Source: Anodontia alba
Lineage: Eukaryota; Mollusca; Bivalvia; Lucinida; Lucinidae
DNA: 64,000 nt
Reading direction: 5' to 3'
NCBI GenBank assembly: GCA_964016985.1
Contig: OZ024825.1
Location: forward strand, 28,263,893-28,327,892
Position numbers and translations under genes: made by a program. Below, one piece after another: positions 41,832 to 51,595 of this stretch (its first letter is position 1; each line of letters starts with the position of its first letter). Below the pieces are notes generated by a model. That model was given only the letters and a program-made list of their open reading frames with translations, did no database searches and was not told the DNA's origin.

Positions 41832-42241
41832 CCTGTGGTCACAGGAATTATATCTGAGTTTGGATTTTCAATTCTGCTATCTATGACAGTGTTATACCTA
41901 TTTCACGATGAAGTCTTTTCAAATTATGTAGCTTATTTTCTAACGACTTGATGTTTTTTTCTGGTAGTTTTGTAACATTATTTTCACCACCTGCTGTTAC
42001 CTTAGGGAGGATACTTATGTATATGTTTCGGTAAGGTTCTTTGATAGTCTTCATTAGTGAATTTACAGCACAACAAGTTTACATGGTATCCTTTTGCACT
42101 GTTATCTTGTGGCTTCTTTCTTTCCTATTAAAATTTTATTGCTGCAATATGAGGAGTGGGAAAATGGTGGGAAGGGTTATAATATGTCTGACATGCTTCA
42201 TATGTCGAGTGACATTTAACCTTAGGTCTTATCATTTTATA

Positions 42242-42569
42242 AAGTCAACTCTCGTTATCTCGACTTCGCTTATCTCGAATATCCATTTGTCTGAAAGTGA
42301 AAATCTGGTCCCTGTTTTAACATGAGAATCTACCAACAGGTAACAAAATATTGTGGAAAAGAGGAAGAATTGCTCCTACGGAGAAGTTTTTCTCTTTTCC
42401 ACATAATTTTCAATATATCTCTAACTTCAAGATTCAATTTACATATTCACTTGTGAAATGTGGTTGTTCGATTTATTTTTCCTCAATTCTGCAAATCTGA
42501 TATGTCGAAGTACGGATTTCTCAAAGTATTTCAGAGACCTTTGTACTTCAAGTTAACGAGAGTCGACTG
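42242..42569. repeat. Family D MITE, copy 6, diverged
   Basis: AAGTCAACTCTCGTTATCTC to GAGAGTCGACTG, with TA at 42240-42241 and 42570-42571. The central hairpin has extra mismatches. Confidence 0.8.
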
Positions 42570-42978
42570 TATTTGTACAAGTGTATACTTTCTTATTATG
42601 CGTTAAAAATGAATTTATTTCCGTTCTTTTTTCTTCCTTTCATGTTTAAGAAGTTCGAATAGGGTATGATGAAAATATGTAATCCGTGGTAGAATTATTC
42701 TGTCCTTTCGTCAGTTTCTCTAAAGCTTTTGATTCCGTATGGAGCGTAGGTCTTTTGAGAAAACCGCTCTCAACCCATGTGAATGGCAATGTTTTACGTA
42801 TACTCGGTGAAAAAAAAAGCTCTGCACACCCGGGGTTTCGCGGATATAATTCCGCTTTCGTTGGGAACACAGACAAAAATCGCATATCATATGAAAATTT
42901 AATGTGCACCTGACATTTAACTGAAATCAGAATAAACATTTTATTTTTGAGTCGCGTTATCTTTTCCGAAAGTGTCTA

Positions 42979-43085
42979 CCCAGCTAGCATTCTACGTAAA
43001 TCTACATCGGGCCGTCATCGGCCCGTCAGCTACCCTGACGGGCCGATGACGGCCCGATATAGATTTACGTAGAATGCTGACTGGG
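42979..43085. repeat. Family H palindrome, copy 3
   Basis: CCCAGCTAGCATTCTACGTA, then AATCTACATCGGGCCGTCAT with its near-perfect complement, ending GCTGACTGGG. TA precedes (42977-42978) and follows (43086-43087). The second TA is shared with the neighbouring Tc1 element. Confidence 0.9.
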
Positions 43086-43087
43086 TA

Positions 43088-44508
43088 GGGGTCAGGATTC
43101 AAAAATTGCAAAACTGTACCTGTCGCTCAATAATGTGTGTGTCCACCACGATGAACGGCGCACTCCCTCTCCTTATTTATTGTTGAGGAATGAAGCCCCA
43201 CTCTAGGTGTAGCAACCTGGGTAGGTCAGCTAGCCTGGTCTGCTGGGTGAATCGCTTGTTAATGGCCCGCCCAAGAATTTCCCACAGAATGTTCAATGCA
43301 GGCTATGTCAGGTGACATAGGTGGCCACCCAATTCTCGCGACTCCGTTCTAACTTAAAAAGTCATCTACGATCCGAGCACGATGAGGTCTCGCATTGTCG
43401 TTTTGATAGGTCGAATTTCGACGCACTTGTCGAAGATACGGTATTACATGAGGTCGTAGGATTTCATCAATGTATCGACGAGGTCAGTCTTGCCGTTGGT
43501 GCTAATGCCAGCCCAGACCATTACACTACCGACGTTGTATGCTGTCGTAGGCTGAACAGTAGGCCTAAGGTGCCGTTCCCCTCTGCGACGCCAAACTCGG
43601 ATATGACCGTCGGTCTTTCGAAGGTAGAAACATGATTCGTCGGAAAAAAAATAACTTGCGACCATTGCATTCTGGTCTATCTACCCTGGCGCCTACAAAA
43701 CTGCTCTCTCAATGCTCTTTGTTGTGGGAAAATGTGTAACATTTTAGCTGGTTTTCTAGAGTTAAAACCGCCTAACTTGATCCGTTTCTCATTGTCTGGA
43801 TCAAGATCGGACGATTACCTGGGCCTCTAATGTGTCTTATCATTCTCTCAAGACTAGGACCGTTGACAAAGCGTCGTCTTCCAACAGTCATTGCAATGTA
43901 GCGATCTTCCTTCTGAGTCATGACTTTCGGTTGCCAAGACCTGAGTATGTCATTCACAGAACCAGTAGCTTGATAACGCTGTCCGAGTCGGACAATAGTG
44001 CTCGATGAAAGTTGAAATGTTAGCAACAGCTTGTGGCCGGATGCCTGCCTCTAGTCGACCAAGAGCTCTGGTTCTATCTTCATCAGAGAGTGTGGACGGT
44101 GCGGTCTAGCGTTTGCCATGGTAACTAAAGTCTTAATAAATTAACATTAATTTTCATAAGTGAAAACCAAAACATTCATGCCAGACGTGTAATTCATTTA
44201 AGTGGCGACAAGCCAGCTCATTAGTTGGCTATTCCTCACTCTTGCTCGCGATCGACTGGCGACTGCAAATTTGTCAAGTTTTGACAGAAACATTCAAGCA
44301 AAATATCACATGCAAATTGTCTCGACTATGACCAGGGCAACAGTATCCAGGTAACAATATTGCTAAGGGCAGTCTACGGCAGCATTTGTCTGTCATGGTT
44401 CGCCTCATTTCCCCGAATAACAATCAGCTCGGCTCAATGGCCTACCGAAGACTGTTTTCGCATCACTGGATTTCATTACTGATTTTGCAATTTTTGATGA
44501 CCTATCCC
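43088..44508 (-). mobile_element. Tc1-type DNA transposon, defective
   Basis: It is 1421 bp between TA dinucleotides. The ends GGGGTCAGGATTCAAAAATT followed by GCAAAA, and in reverse complement GGGATAGGTCATCAAAAATT followed by GCAAAA, form inverted repeats of about 26 bp. The minus strand has a decayed Tc1-like transposase, as detailed in the next entry. The size fits Tc1 elements. Confidence 0.85.
43140..44119 (-). pseudogene. Tc1-like transposase, frameshifted
   Basis: A minus-strand ATG at 44119 starts MANARPHR. A shifted frame then gives TLSDEDRTRALGRLEAGIRP. A second shift gives LSSSTIVRLGQRYQATGSVN, the HTH/paired-like DNA-binding region, followed by EDRYIAMTVGRRRFVNGPSL. The catalytic part shows the first aspartate in YFFSDESCFYLRKTDGHIRV then WRRRGERHLRP, then GSVMVWAGISTNGKTDLV. 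The second aspartate is in NDNARPHRARIV near 43390. The glutamate is in WPPMSPDIACIEHSV near 43300. This is the DD34E pattern of Tc1 transposases. At least three frameshifts or stops separate the blocks, so no enzyme can be made. Confidence 0.85.
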
Positions 44509-44523
44509 TAGCGTCTTTAAACA

Positions 44524-47500
44524 CGAAAGGGGTGGGGGTCCATAAGGCCCCTTTTCTGCCCCGTAACAAAAGTATTCATTTTTGCTTATACATTACTATA
44601 GTGTCTATTTACTTAAACAGTATTGATTTTGCAACGTAAGCCCTAGTTTTGGAGTAACATGTTCATGAAAGTGGGTGGGGTAATTCAGTATGAACCTGAG
44701 GTACCATATTTTATACACCGTTCCTCTTTTAAAATATATCATACCCAATTAATCCTTCTTCTGTTTGTTAGCCAAATGCCTTATGTAATATCCCATCTCA
44801 CTAATATCCCTTTAAATAAAAAATATTACATCTGCAGCATCTCTTTTATGAAAATCTTCATTTTTTATTAATTTTGCATCTTGGAATTCAGTAAGACTTA
44901 GCCTTTTTCCGGAACTGAATGGTGAATTATTTTGAAACTTGCATGAATACAATATTTGGATAGTGCAAAGAGATGACTAAGTTTTGGTGACTTTAACCTT
45001 CTTTTCAAGGTTACATAGGCTGTGTGGGATTGTCAAGAGAGTATGTGCCCATTTGAGAATTTTTATGCTACTTAACAATAGTCTTCATTTTCTCCTAATA
45101 TATTGCCTATACTATCTTTTTAGCTCTCCTGAGCATGGAGTATTCATAGTGAGCTATTGTGATAGGTCAATGTCCGTTGTGCGTTGTACGTCGTCCACCG
45201 TGCGTCGAACAGCATACACAACGTGTCATTAATGACAACTCCTCCAACACCCCTGGGCCAATTTCAGTCAAACTTCACTGGAATATTGCCTAGATGACTC
45301 TCTACCAAAATAGATAGATTGTTCCGCACAAGTGAAGATAATGGCCACCAGGGCTGAAAATAGGAAAAAAAATCTTTAAATAACAACTCCTCCTACACCA
45401 CTGAATCAATTTCAATCGAACTTTACAGGAATGTTGCTTACGGACTCTCTACTAAAAAAACTAAGCTGGTTTTGCTCCATGAACAAGATGGATACCAGAG
45501 CTAAAAACAGAAAAATCTTTAATGACAACTCCTCTTATATCCAATTCCAATCAAACTTCACAGGCATGTTGCCTATGTGTCTCTCTACCAAAATAGTTGA
45601 AACGGTTTGGCGCCAAAGAACAAGACGGCTGCCAGAGCCAAAAATTGACAAACTCTTTTCATGACAGTTCCTCCTATATCATCGGGCAAATTTAATCAAA
45701 CTTCATAAGAATGTTGTCAGGGTGTGCTCCAATGGACAAAATGGCCACCAGATCTAAAACAAAAATAAATAAATAAATCTTTATATTACAACTCCTCGCA
45801 ATCATTTTGGCAAATTTCAATCGAACTTCACAAGCATGTTGCTAACTCAAATTGCACAAGAATATTGCTATGTGACTCTCTATCAAAATAGCTAAATAGT
45901 TCCGCTCCAATGAACAAGATGGCCACCAGATCTAAAAATAGAAAAACATCTTTAAATGACAACTCCCTCTAAATCCTTTGGCCAATTTCAATCAAACCTC
46001 ATAAGAATGTTTGTTTTGGCAATACCTTGATACAGTTTTAATAAGGGTCATGTAGAGTCTCCTGACATTATATTCATGTGTTTTAAAAGAATTCAGCAGT
46101 TGGTTCCAGAGTTAGGCTAGGATTTTGTAAATATGAAGATGCAAAAATAACATAAATCAGAGGTTTTCATGGAAGAATTGCTGCAGGCTTAATATTTTAT
46201 TTAAAAGGGAAAATGTGAAACAGGACACTAACTGAGGAATTAGTCCAAGAAATGGAGGTTGGTATAATTGGATGTGGCAACTTTTTAAAATAGAATCACA
46301 GTTTATAGGCTTTAGCTTCATACTTTTTGTATAAAACTTTGTATTCAAGCTGAATTACCCCACCCACTTACATGATTATGTTACCAGACGATCTGTAGCT
46401 TATGTTGTAAAACCCAGTTGCTTCTAGTAAACGAGAGTGCCAATGTAGTCCTAAATCACTCACCTGAGTTTAATGATCTGACTCCACATGATCCACATGA
46501 CCTTTATTAAACTGTATCAAGATGTCATCAAAAAAAACATTCTTATGAAGTTTGATTGAAATTGGCCCAAGGGTGTAGCAGGAGTTGTCATTCAAATATT
46601 TTCTGGTGTGCGCTCTGCGGCCATCTTGTTCAGTGGAGCAAAACCAGTTTATCATTTTTGGTAGAGAGTCACCTTGGCAACATTCTTGTGAAGCTTGATC
46701 GAAATTGGCCAAAGGATTTAGGAGGAGTTGTCATTCAAAGATTTTTCTACTTTTATCTCTGGTGGCCCTCTGATTCATTAGAGCAAAACCATTTTAGCTT
46801 TTGTGGTAGAGAGACACATAGGCAATATGCCTATCGTTTGATTCAAATTGGCCCAGTGATATAGGGGCAGCTGTAATTGAAAGATTTTATTATTATTATT
46901 TTTAGCTCGGACGATGCACGACGGGCATTGACCGATCACAAGTCGTGCATTGACCGATCACAATAGCTCACAATGAGTACACCGTCCCCTGATAAGCTTA
47001 AAAGATATTATAGGCAATATAGTAGGAGAAAATGAAGACTTTCGTTAAGTAGCATATAAAACAACGTAATAGGTACCTGCCCTTTTGACAAGCCCACACA
47101 GCCCATGTGACCTTGAAATAAGGTTAAGGTCACCAAAACTTAGTCATCTCTTTGTACTGTTGTATTCATGTAAGTTCCAAAATAATTCACCATTCAGTTC
47201 CGGAGAGAGACTAGGTTTTATTGAATTCCACGATGCAAAATTAACGAACAAAAACGAAGGTTTTCTAAAAAGAGATGCTGCAGATGTAATCTTTATCTTT
47301 AAAGGGAGGTTAGTGAAATTACCTAATGTATTTGTTAAACAAATAGAAGAAGAAGGTATAACTAGATGTAATATATTTTAAAAGAGAAATGGGGTTTAAA
47401 AATACGGTACCTCAGGTTCATACTGAATTACCCCACTCCCTTTCACGTCACTCCAAAACTAGGACTTACGTTGCAAAATCAATACTGTTTTAGTAAATGG

Positions 47501-47581
47501 GACACTATAGATAATGTATCAGCAAAAATGAAGACTTTTGTTACGAGGCAGAAAAGAGCCTTATGGAAACCCCCTCCCTCG
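44524..47581. mobile_element. 3-kb foldback element with arms of about 1.3 kb and internal tandem repeats
   Basis: The left end has GTGGGGGTCCATAAGGCCCC then TTTTCTGCCCCGTAACAAAA; the right end is its complement (CTTTTGTTACGAGGCAGAAA then AGAGCCTTATGGAAACCCCC). The arms pair over CAATACTGTTT, AAACTAGGACTTACGTT, GGTAATTCAGTATGAACCTG, TAACCTT..AAGGTTA and TAGCTC near 45120/46905. The inner arms hold a degenerate 120-150-bp tandem unit with AACTCCTCC, CAATTTCAATCAAACTTCA and AACAAGATGGCCACCAGA, seen at 45230-46000 and inverted at 46540-46890. The centre (46000-46540) is a further, imperfect inverted unit. No coding capacity was found. Confidence 0.8.

Positions 47582-47583
<2 letters not shown>

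Positions 47584-47626
<43 letters not shown>
47584..47626 (+). repeat. (CA)n microsatellite
   Basis: About 21 CA units directly after the foldback element. Confidence 0.95.
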
Positions 47627-47628
<2 letters not shown>

Positions 47629-48213
47629 CTTTTACCAACATTTATTTAATCGATTGTGATTCTGTTTGAAGCCAAATGTCCAGGATATGCTAGTCTTAAA
47701 CACAATGTCTCATATTTCAATACGTTTTGTGTTATATAAAAATTAATGACCTAAAACCCCAACTGTGCAGAACTTTTTTCGCCGGCTATATTACAGAATA
47801 TGTATGCTAACATAAAATCTTGTGTAACTGTTAACGGTCAAGCTCTCAGCTTTTCTCTAGTAAGCATGGGGTTATTCAGGGTGACAATTTCTCTCCTGTT
47901 CTTTTCTTTTCTTATTTCTCAATGACCTTAAAGAGCATTTACGTGCTGACCAAATTAACGGAATATCAGTAGAATATAGAACTGATATTTTAGACCATTA
48001 CATAAAACTTTTTTTTTTCTAATTTGCTGTATGCAGATGATACAGATGTTTCGTTAATTGTAAGTGATAATGCAGAAACCCTATAAAAAAAAGTCTTGAT
48101 TCATTTCTCAAATATTACTCAGACTGGTAGCTCCAAGTAAATGAAGCAAAGACAAAAGTCGTAATTTTCGGAGCACGAAAAACAAATATGATTTCATTTA
48201 ATCTGGGGAACTC

Positions 48214-48375
48214 CGCTGTGGTTCGAGCCTCGCTCGGGTCATATGTGGGAAAGCCAAGTTCTGCTTACGGATGGTCAGGTGGTTTTTCTCCGGGTTCTCC
48301 GGTTTTCGCCCACCTTCGATGAACGATCGGCTCGATATAAGTGAAATATTCTTGAAAGGGCCGTAAAACCCAAAT

Positions 48376-48406
<31 letters not shown>
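48214..48406 (+). repeat. SINE with 14-bp target duplication, inside the LINE
   Basis: CGCTGTGGTTCGAGCCTCGC (B box GGTTCGAGCC), GTGGGAAAGCCAAGTTCTGC, GGTTTTTCTCCGGGTTCTCC, GGTTTTCGCCCACCTTCGAT, GAAAGGGCCGTAAAACCCAA and a poly(A) tail. AATCTGGGGAACTC flanks it at 48200-48213 and 48407-48420. The head lacks an A box, so this copy is 5'-truncated. It differs in body from the 36690-type SINE but shares the CCGTAAAACC motif near the tail. Confidence 0.85.
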
Positions 48407-48413
<7 letters not shown>

Positions 48414-49182
48414 GGAACTCGCCCTTTGAAACAGTATACAATTATAAATACTTGGAAACTATGGTTTCAAAAACAAAAAAGTTCTTTAAAACTCGGAAAC
48501 ACATTGCAGAGCAAGCCAGAAAAGCCATGCACTTACTACAGATGATAATTAAGAATCTAAATCCACCAGTGGATCTCCAGCTAAAATTATTCGATCAAAC
48601 CGTTTTACCTATCATGACATACTCTTGTGAAATTTTTGGCTTTGAAAACTGTGGAGTTTTTTTAACAGTTCACGCCCAATTCCTTCGCTCTATAATCCAA
48701 GCAAGAAAAAAACACCCCCGCTGTATTTGATTTACGGCGAGTTAGGCAGGTATATCATGTAAAAAATTAATAACTATTAAAAGCAGAATAATAAGCTGTT
48801 CGTCAAGATTGATCAACGGTAGGCATAACAAATTTGCTTTTATATTGTACCAGGAAATGCGAGCTCAGGATGTTATACCATGTAAATGGGTAGTTAAGAG
48901 CTAACGAATTCTGGAAGAACGTGGTAGAGCTGACCTATGGCTAAATCAGTCATGCAATCTTAACTAAAAACAATGATCAGAATTGTTTAGAAGCTCAGTT
49001 TTTGCAAAACTGGAGTACAAAATTAGAAAGTTCTTCAAAAAGTCTCAGTTACAGACTGTTCAAAGATTCGATAAATTTTAAAATCATCCTTTATCAAATT
49101 ACCCAGATCCTTGTTTATACACTTAGGGAAGCCAAGAACAGGCAACCATCGATTTCCATGTGAGCGTGACCGTTGACTGGGG

Positions 49183-49564
49183 CTTGATATGTGAAAGAAA
49201 GTGTAGCTTGTGCAACCTTTTGGACGTAGGCGATGAATTACATTAATTACTAGTTTGTCCCTTCTTTAGCCTAGAGCGTAAGAGGTTTACTAAGTAACTA
49301 TAACTGAAACCCGAATATACTGAAATTTAAAGAATTCATGAATTGCACCGATGAACACCGCTTAAAAGATCCTTGATATAAGTGAAAGAAAGTGTAGCTT
49401 GTGCAACCTTTTGGACGTAGGCGATGAATTTCATTACTTACTAGTTTGTCCCTTCTTTAGCCCAGAGCGTAAGGGGTTTATTAAGAAACTATAACTGAAA
49501 CCCGAATATACTGAAATTTAAAGAATTCATGAATTGCACCGATGAACACCGCTTAAAAGATCTA
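49183..49564 (+). repeat. 191-bp tandem duplication in the LINE tail
   Basis: Two nearly identical units run from TTGATAT(A)GTGAAAGAAAGT through GTGCAACCTTTTGGACGTAG to CACCGCTTAAAAGATC. GTGAAAGAAAGTGTAGC starts at 49191 and 49382. The unit covers the zinc-knuckle-like coding part, so that motif is present twice. Confidence 0.9.
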
Positions 49565-49805
49565 TGTGTGTTTGCACAAATACTGATTGAAAATGTACTG
49601 TGACGCACAGGTACATTATTTTTTATTATTCTGATTTTCCAATCTCTGAATTGCCGATTCTCTGAAATTTCTTACTCTGTAAACTCTCTACAGGGGAGTT
49701 ATGTATATATGTAAATATTTGTCTTTGCGTATTGTTTCTGTTTGTTTCTCACTCATATTTCATATAATGTGTGACTTGAGTTTTGTAATAAAGTTCTGTT
49801 CTTTT

Positions 49806-49806
<1 letters not shown>

Positions 49807-49836
<30 letters not shown>
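49807..49836 (+). repeat. Poly(A) tail of the split LINE
   Basis: It lies about 15 bases downstream of AATAAA (49787-49792), as expected for a reverse-transcribed polyadenylated RNA. Confidence 0.85.
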
Positions 49837-49838
<2 letters not shown>

Positions 49839-49839
49839 G

Positions 49840-50270
49840 GTGACTTTTTTATGATCAACGCTTAAAAAATATTTGCGCCGTTCTGTGTCTCTCCATCATT
49901 AATATAGGGCCCAAGCACAATATTTCTAGTTTATTCACATTTGCCGGATCCCGAGGAAGGAGCTGATACCCGAAGCAGAAAGACAAGGATTACTTTCCGA
50001 GAGATGCTCCGAATGTTATTCTTTGATTTCTATTATTGCTTTTTCGACTAATAATGTTTTACAAACCTTACAAAACTGATCACGAAAAGATCGAATCTAG
50101 GAAGTGTAATCTTGTATATGTTTGGCACCAAAACATGTTCGATGTCCGTTCATATAAGAAACGCATTCTTTATAGTAGGGACAGAGCGTTACGTAAGTTT
50201 ATCACAAACAAAGCATGACGTTTGACCGGATATTAAATGCCGTATTCAAACAGTACATGGCAGTTCTAGC
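49840..50270. other. No recognisable feature; short open frame
   Basis: A 60-codon plus-strand frame at 50036-50218 has basic content (for example SYKKRILYSRDRALRKFITN). I do not recognise it, and without homologues it is not called a gene. Confidence 0.35.
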
Positions 50271-50272
50271 TA

Positions 50273-50550
50273 CATCACGAAAACATACCTATATAATTTT
50301 GACCCCCTTAAACCCCACTTTTATACAGTAAAACTGGGGTTTACAGGGGTATACATTATTTACCTTATTTCTGCTTAAAAACATAGATTGTGGGTACTCG
50401 TTAGAACCGCCTCGGCGAGGCGGTTCTAACGAGTACCCACAATCTATGTTTTAAGCAGAAATATGAAAACTATCAGAATTTTTATCGGAAAACTTTCAAT
50501 TTTTGGTGGTGAAATTTTCAATATATTTGAATAGGCGTGTTTGCGTAATG
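50273..50550 (-). repeat. Family A hairpin MITE, copy 9 (intact)
   Basis: Reverse copy from CATCACGAAAACATACCTAT to AATAGGCGTGTTTGCGTAATG. The central hairpin at about 50393-50440 is a perfect stem on GTACTCGTTAGAACCGCCTC. Confidence 0.9.
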
Positions 50551-50755
50551 AATACATGGATTTCGCTCCGTTCGAGCATAGCTTCCAACAGGATCTGATA
50601 TAGGCATTTATGCAATAACGAACAATTACATAGCGACCGTCAGTGGACGTGTAATTTTGATAAACAACGGCATGTAGCATGTGAAAACAATAGGCAATAA
50701 ATATTTCGAGACAAATACGTGTAAGTGCTATGTCCACTCCTATAGATGGCATATA

Positions 50756-51106
50756 CAGTCGAACCTCGATGGCTCGAACACCGATGGCTCGTTTATCATG
50801 GCTAATTCGAACTCGTTTTTGAGTCCCTACGAAATTCTTCCGATAGCTCAAGAAAACACATATTTAAGGAAATTTTCTTCTTTTATAAATTGTATGTTGT
50901 GTGTACTCATTAGAATCGCCTCATCGAGGCGATTCTAATGACTACACTCATACAATCACTGTGTAGAAAATCGAAAAGATTTCCCTAAATTATCGCTATT
51001 TGCTTCCTGAATTGGTGCCATGATTAACCTTCAGTGGCTCGCACTACCCATATCTCGAACGAATTTCCATGGTCCCAAAGATGTACGAGCCATTGAGGTT
51101 CGACTG
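50756..51106. repeat. Family E MITE (pogo/Tigger-like), copy 4 (intact)
   Basis: CAGTCGAACCTCGATGGCTC to the complement ending in GGTTCGACTG, flanked by TA (50754-50755 and 51107-51108). The central hairpin at 50905-50945 is CTCATTAGAATCGCCTCATC with its complement. The ends resemble pogo/Tigger-type termini in my recollection. Confidence 0.85.
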
Positions 51107-51189
51107 TATAGGGCAAATAGCTTCTGTCCTAAGATTTGAATAAGTCCATTTGACTACCTGTCTTTGTGTCTAAAAGTGGCTGGATAAGT

Positions 51190-51275
51190 AGCAAGCATTG
51201 TAGACCCTGATCTGACGCCGCGTTCTGCGGCGTCGCGTTCTGTGGCGTCTGATCTATGTCTACACTGTTTGCTCA
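51190..51275. repeat. Family C hairpin with locally repeated arm
   Basis: GCATTGTAGACCCTGATCTG, then ACGCCGCGTTCTGCGGCGTC. The right arm has GCGTTCTGTGGCGTCTGATC, so the loop region is duplicated, then TATGTCTACACTGTTTGC. Confidence 0.75.
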
Positions 51276-51409
51276 GGCCTGACTGTCCCAATACTTAGGG
51301 TTATTATGTTAAATAAAAAAAATGCACAAACACTACTCCAACCAAGGAACTACTATGAGCATTATAGTGGAATTGCCATTAACATAAACAACCATCGTGT
51401 AAAAAGCTA

Positions 51410-51545
51410 CTGTTTTTTTTTTTTTTTTTTTTTTTTTGTTTTTTTTGTTTGTTTATTTTTTGTTGTTGTTTTTTTTGTTTTTTGTTTTTTGTTTTTTGTT
51501 GTTGTTTTTTTGTTTTGTTTTGTTTTGTTTTTGTTTGTTTTTTTA
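51410..51545 (+). repeat. T-rich low-complexity tract
   Basis: T runs with TTG, TTTTG and TTTG periodicities. The 174-codon plus-strand frame begins in this tract, but only its second half is meaningful. Confidence 0.85.
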
Positions 51546-51595
51546 TCCCCAAAGTGCAGTTTTGCTCTTTATTTCACATTTATTTATGCCTTATT

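Larger units (their letters stand above)
42803..47786. mobile_element. TIR element W inserted in the LINE, itself filled with other insertions
   Basis: The ends CTCGGTGAAAAAAAAAGCTC followed by TGCACACCCGGGGTTT, and AAACCCCAACTGTGCAGAAC followed by TTTTTTCGCCGGC, are inverted repeats of about 37 bp. TATA flanks both sides (42799-42802 and 47787-47790). Joining the flanks over one TATA gives the LINE frame TTACGTATATTACAGAATAT (L R I L Q N), so this is the real insertion boundary. The element's own sequence appears to be only about 175 bp on the left and 160-200 bp on the right. The middle is occupied by the family H palindrome, a Tc1-type element, a 3-kb foldback and a CA repeat. Confidence 0.8.
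42684..49836 (+). pseudogene. LINE split in two by a nested transposon insertion
   Basis: The left piece (42684-42802) reads LFCPFVSFSKAFDSVWSVGL, then LRKPLSTHVNGNVLRI. It is the conserved FSKAFDSV region of a non-LTR reverse transcriptase. The right piece starts at 47787 with LQNMYANIKSCVTVNGQAL and continues to the GVIQGDNFSPVLF region and the catalytic LLYADDTDVSLIVSDNAETL (about 48028-48087). It then runs through AKTKVVIFGARKTN, KYLETMVSKTKKFFKTRKHI, PPVDLQLKLFDQTVLPIMTY, and a C-terminal CSLCN..D.GDE...LL.CPFF zinc-knuckle-like region. AATAAA is at 49787-49792 and poly(A) at 49807-49836. Several frameshifts and stops make it non-functional. The 5' half, with any endonuclease, is absent. 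A SINE and a tandem duplication lie inside. Confidence 0.85.

Noticed and set aside
15970..42420. TATTGTGGAAAAGAGGAGAAATTGCTCC hairpins as transcription terminators or miRNA genes
   Set aside because: All are the fixed central part of family D MITEs, with seven copies each between TA duplications. There is no reason to assign a hairpin RNA function without small RNA data.
43321..43635. 104-codon plus-strand frame
   Set aside because: It is the antisense shadow of the Tc1-like transposase, whose DDE blocks are clearly on the minus strand.
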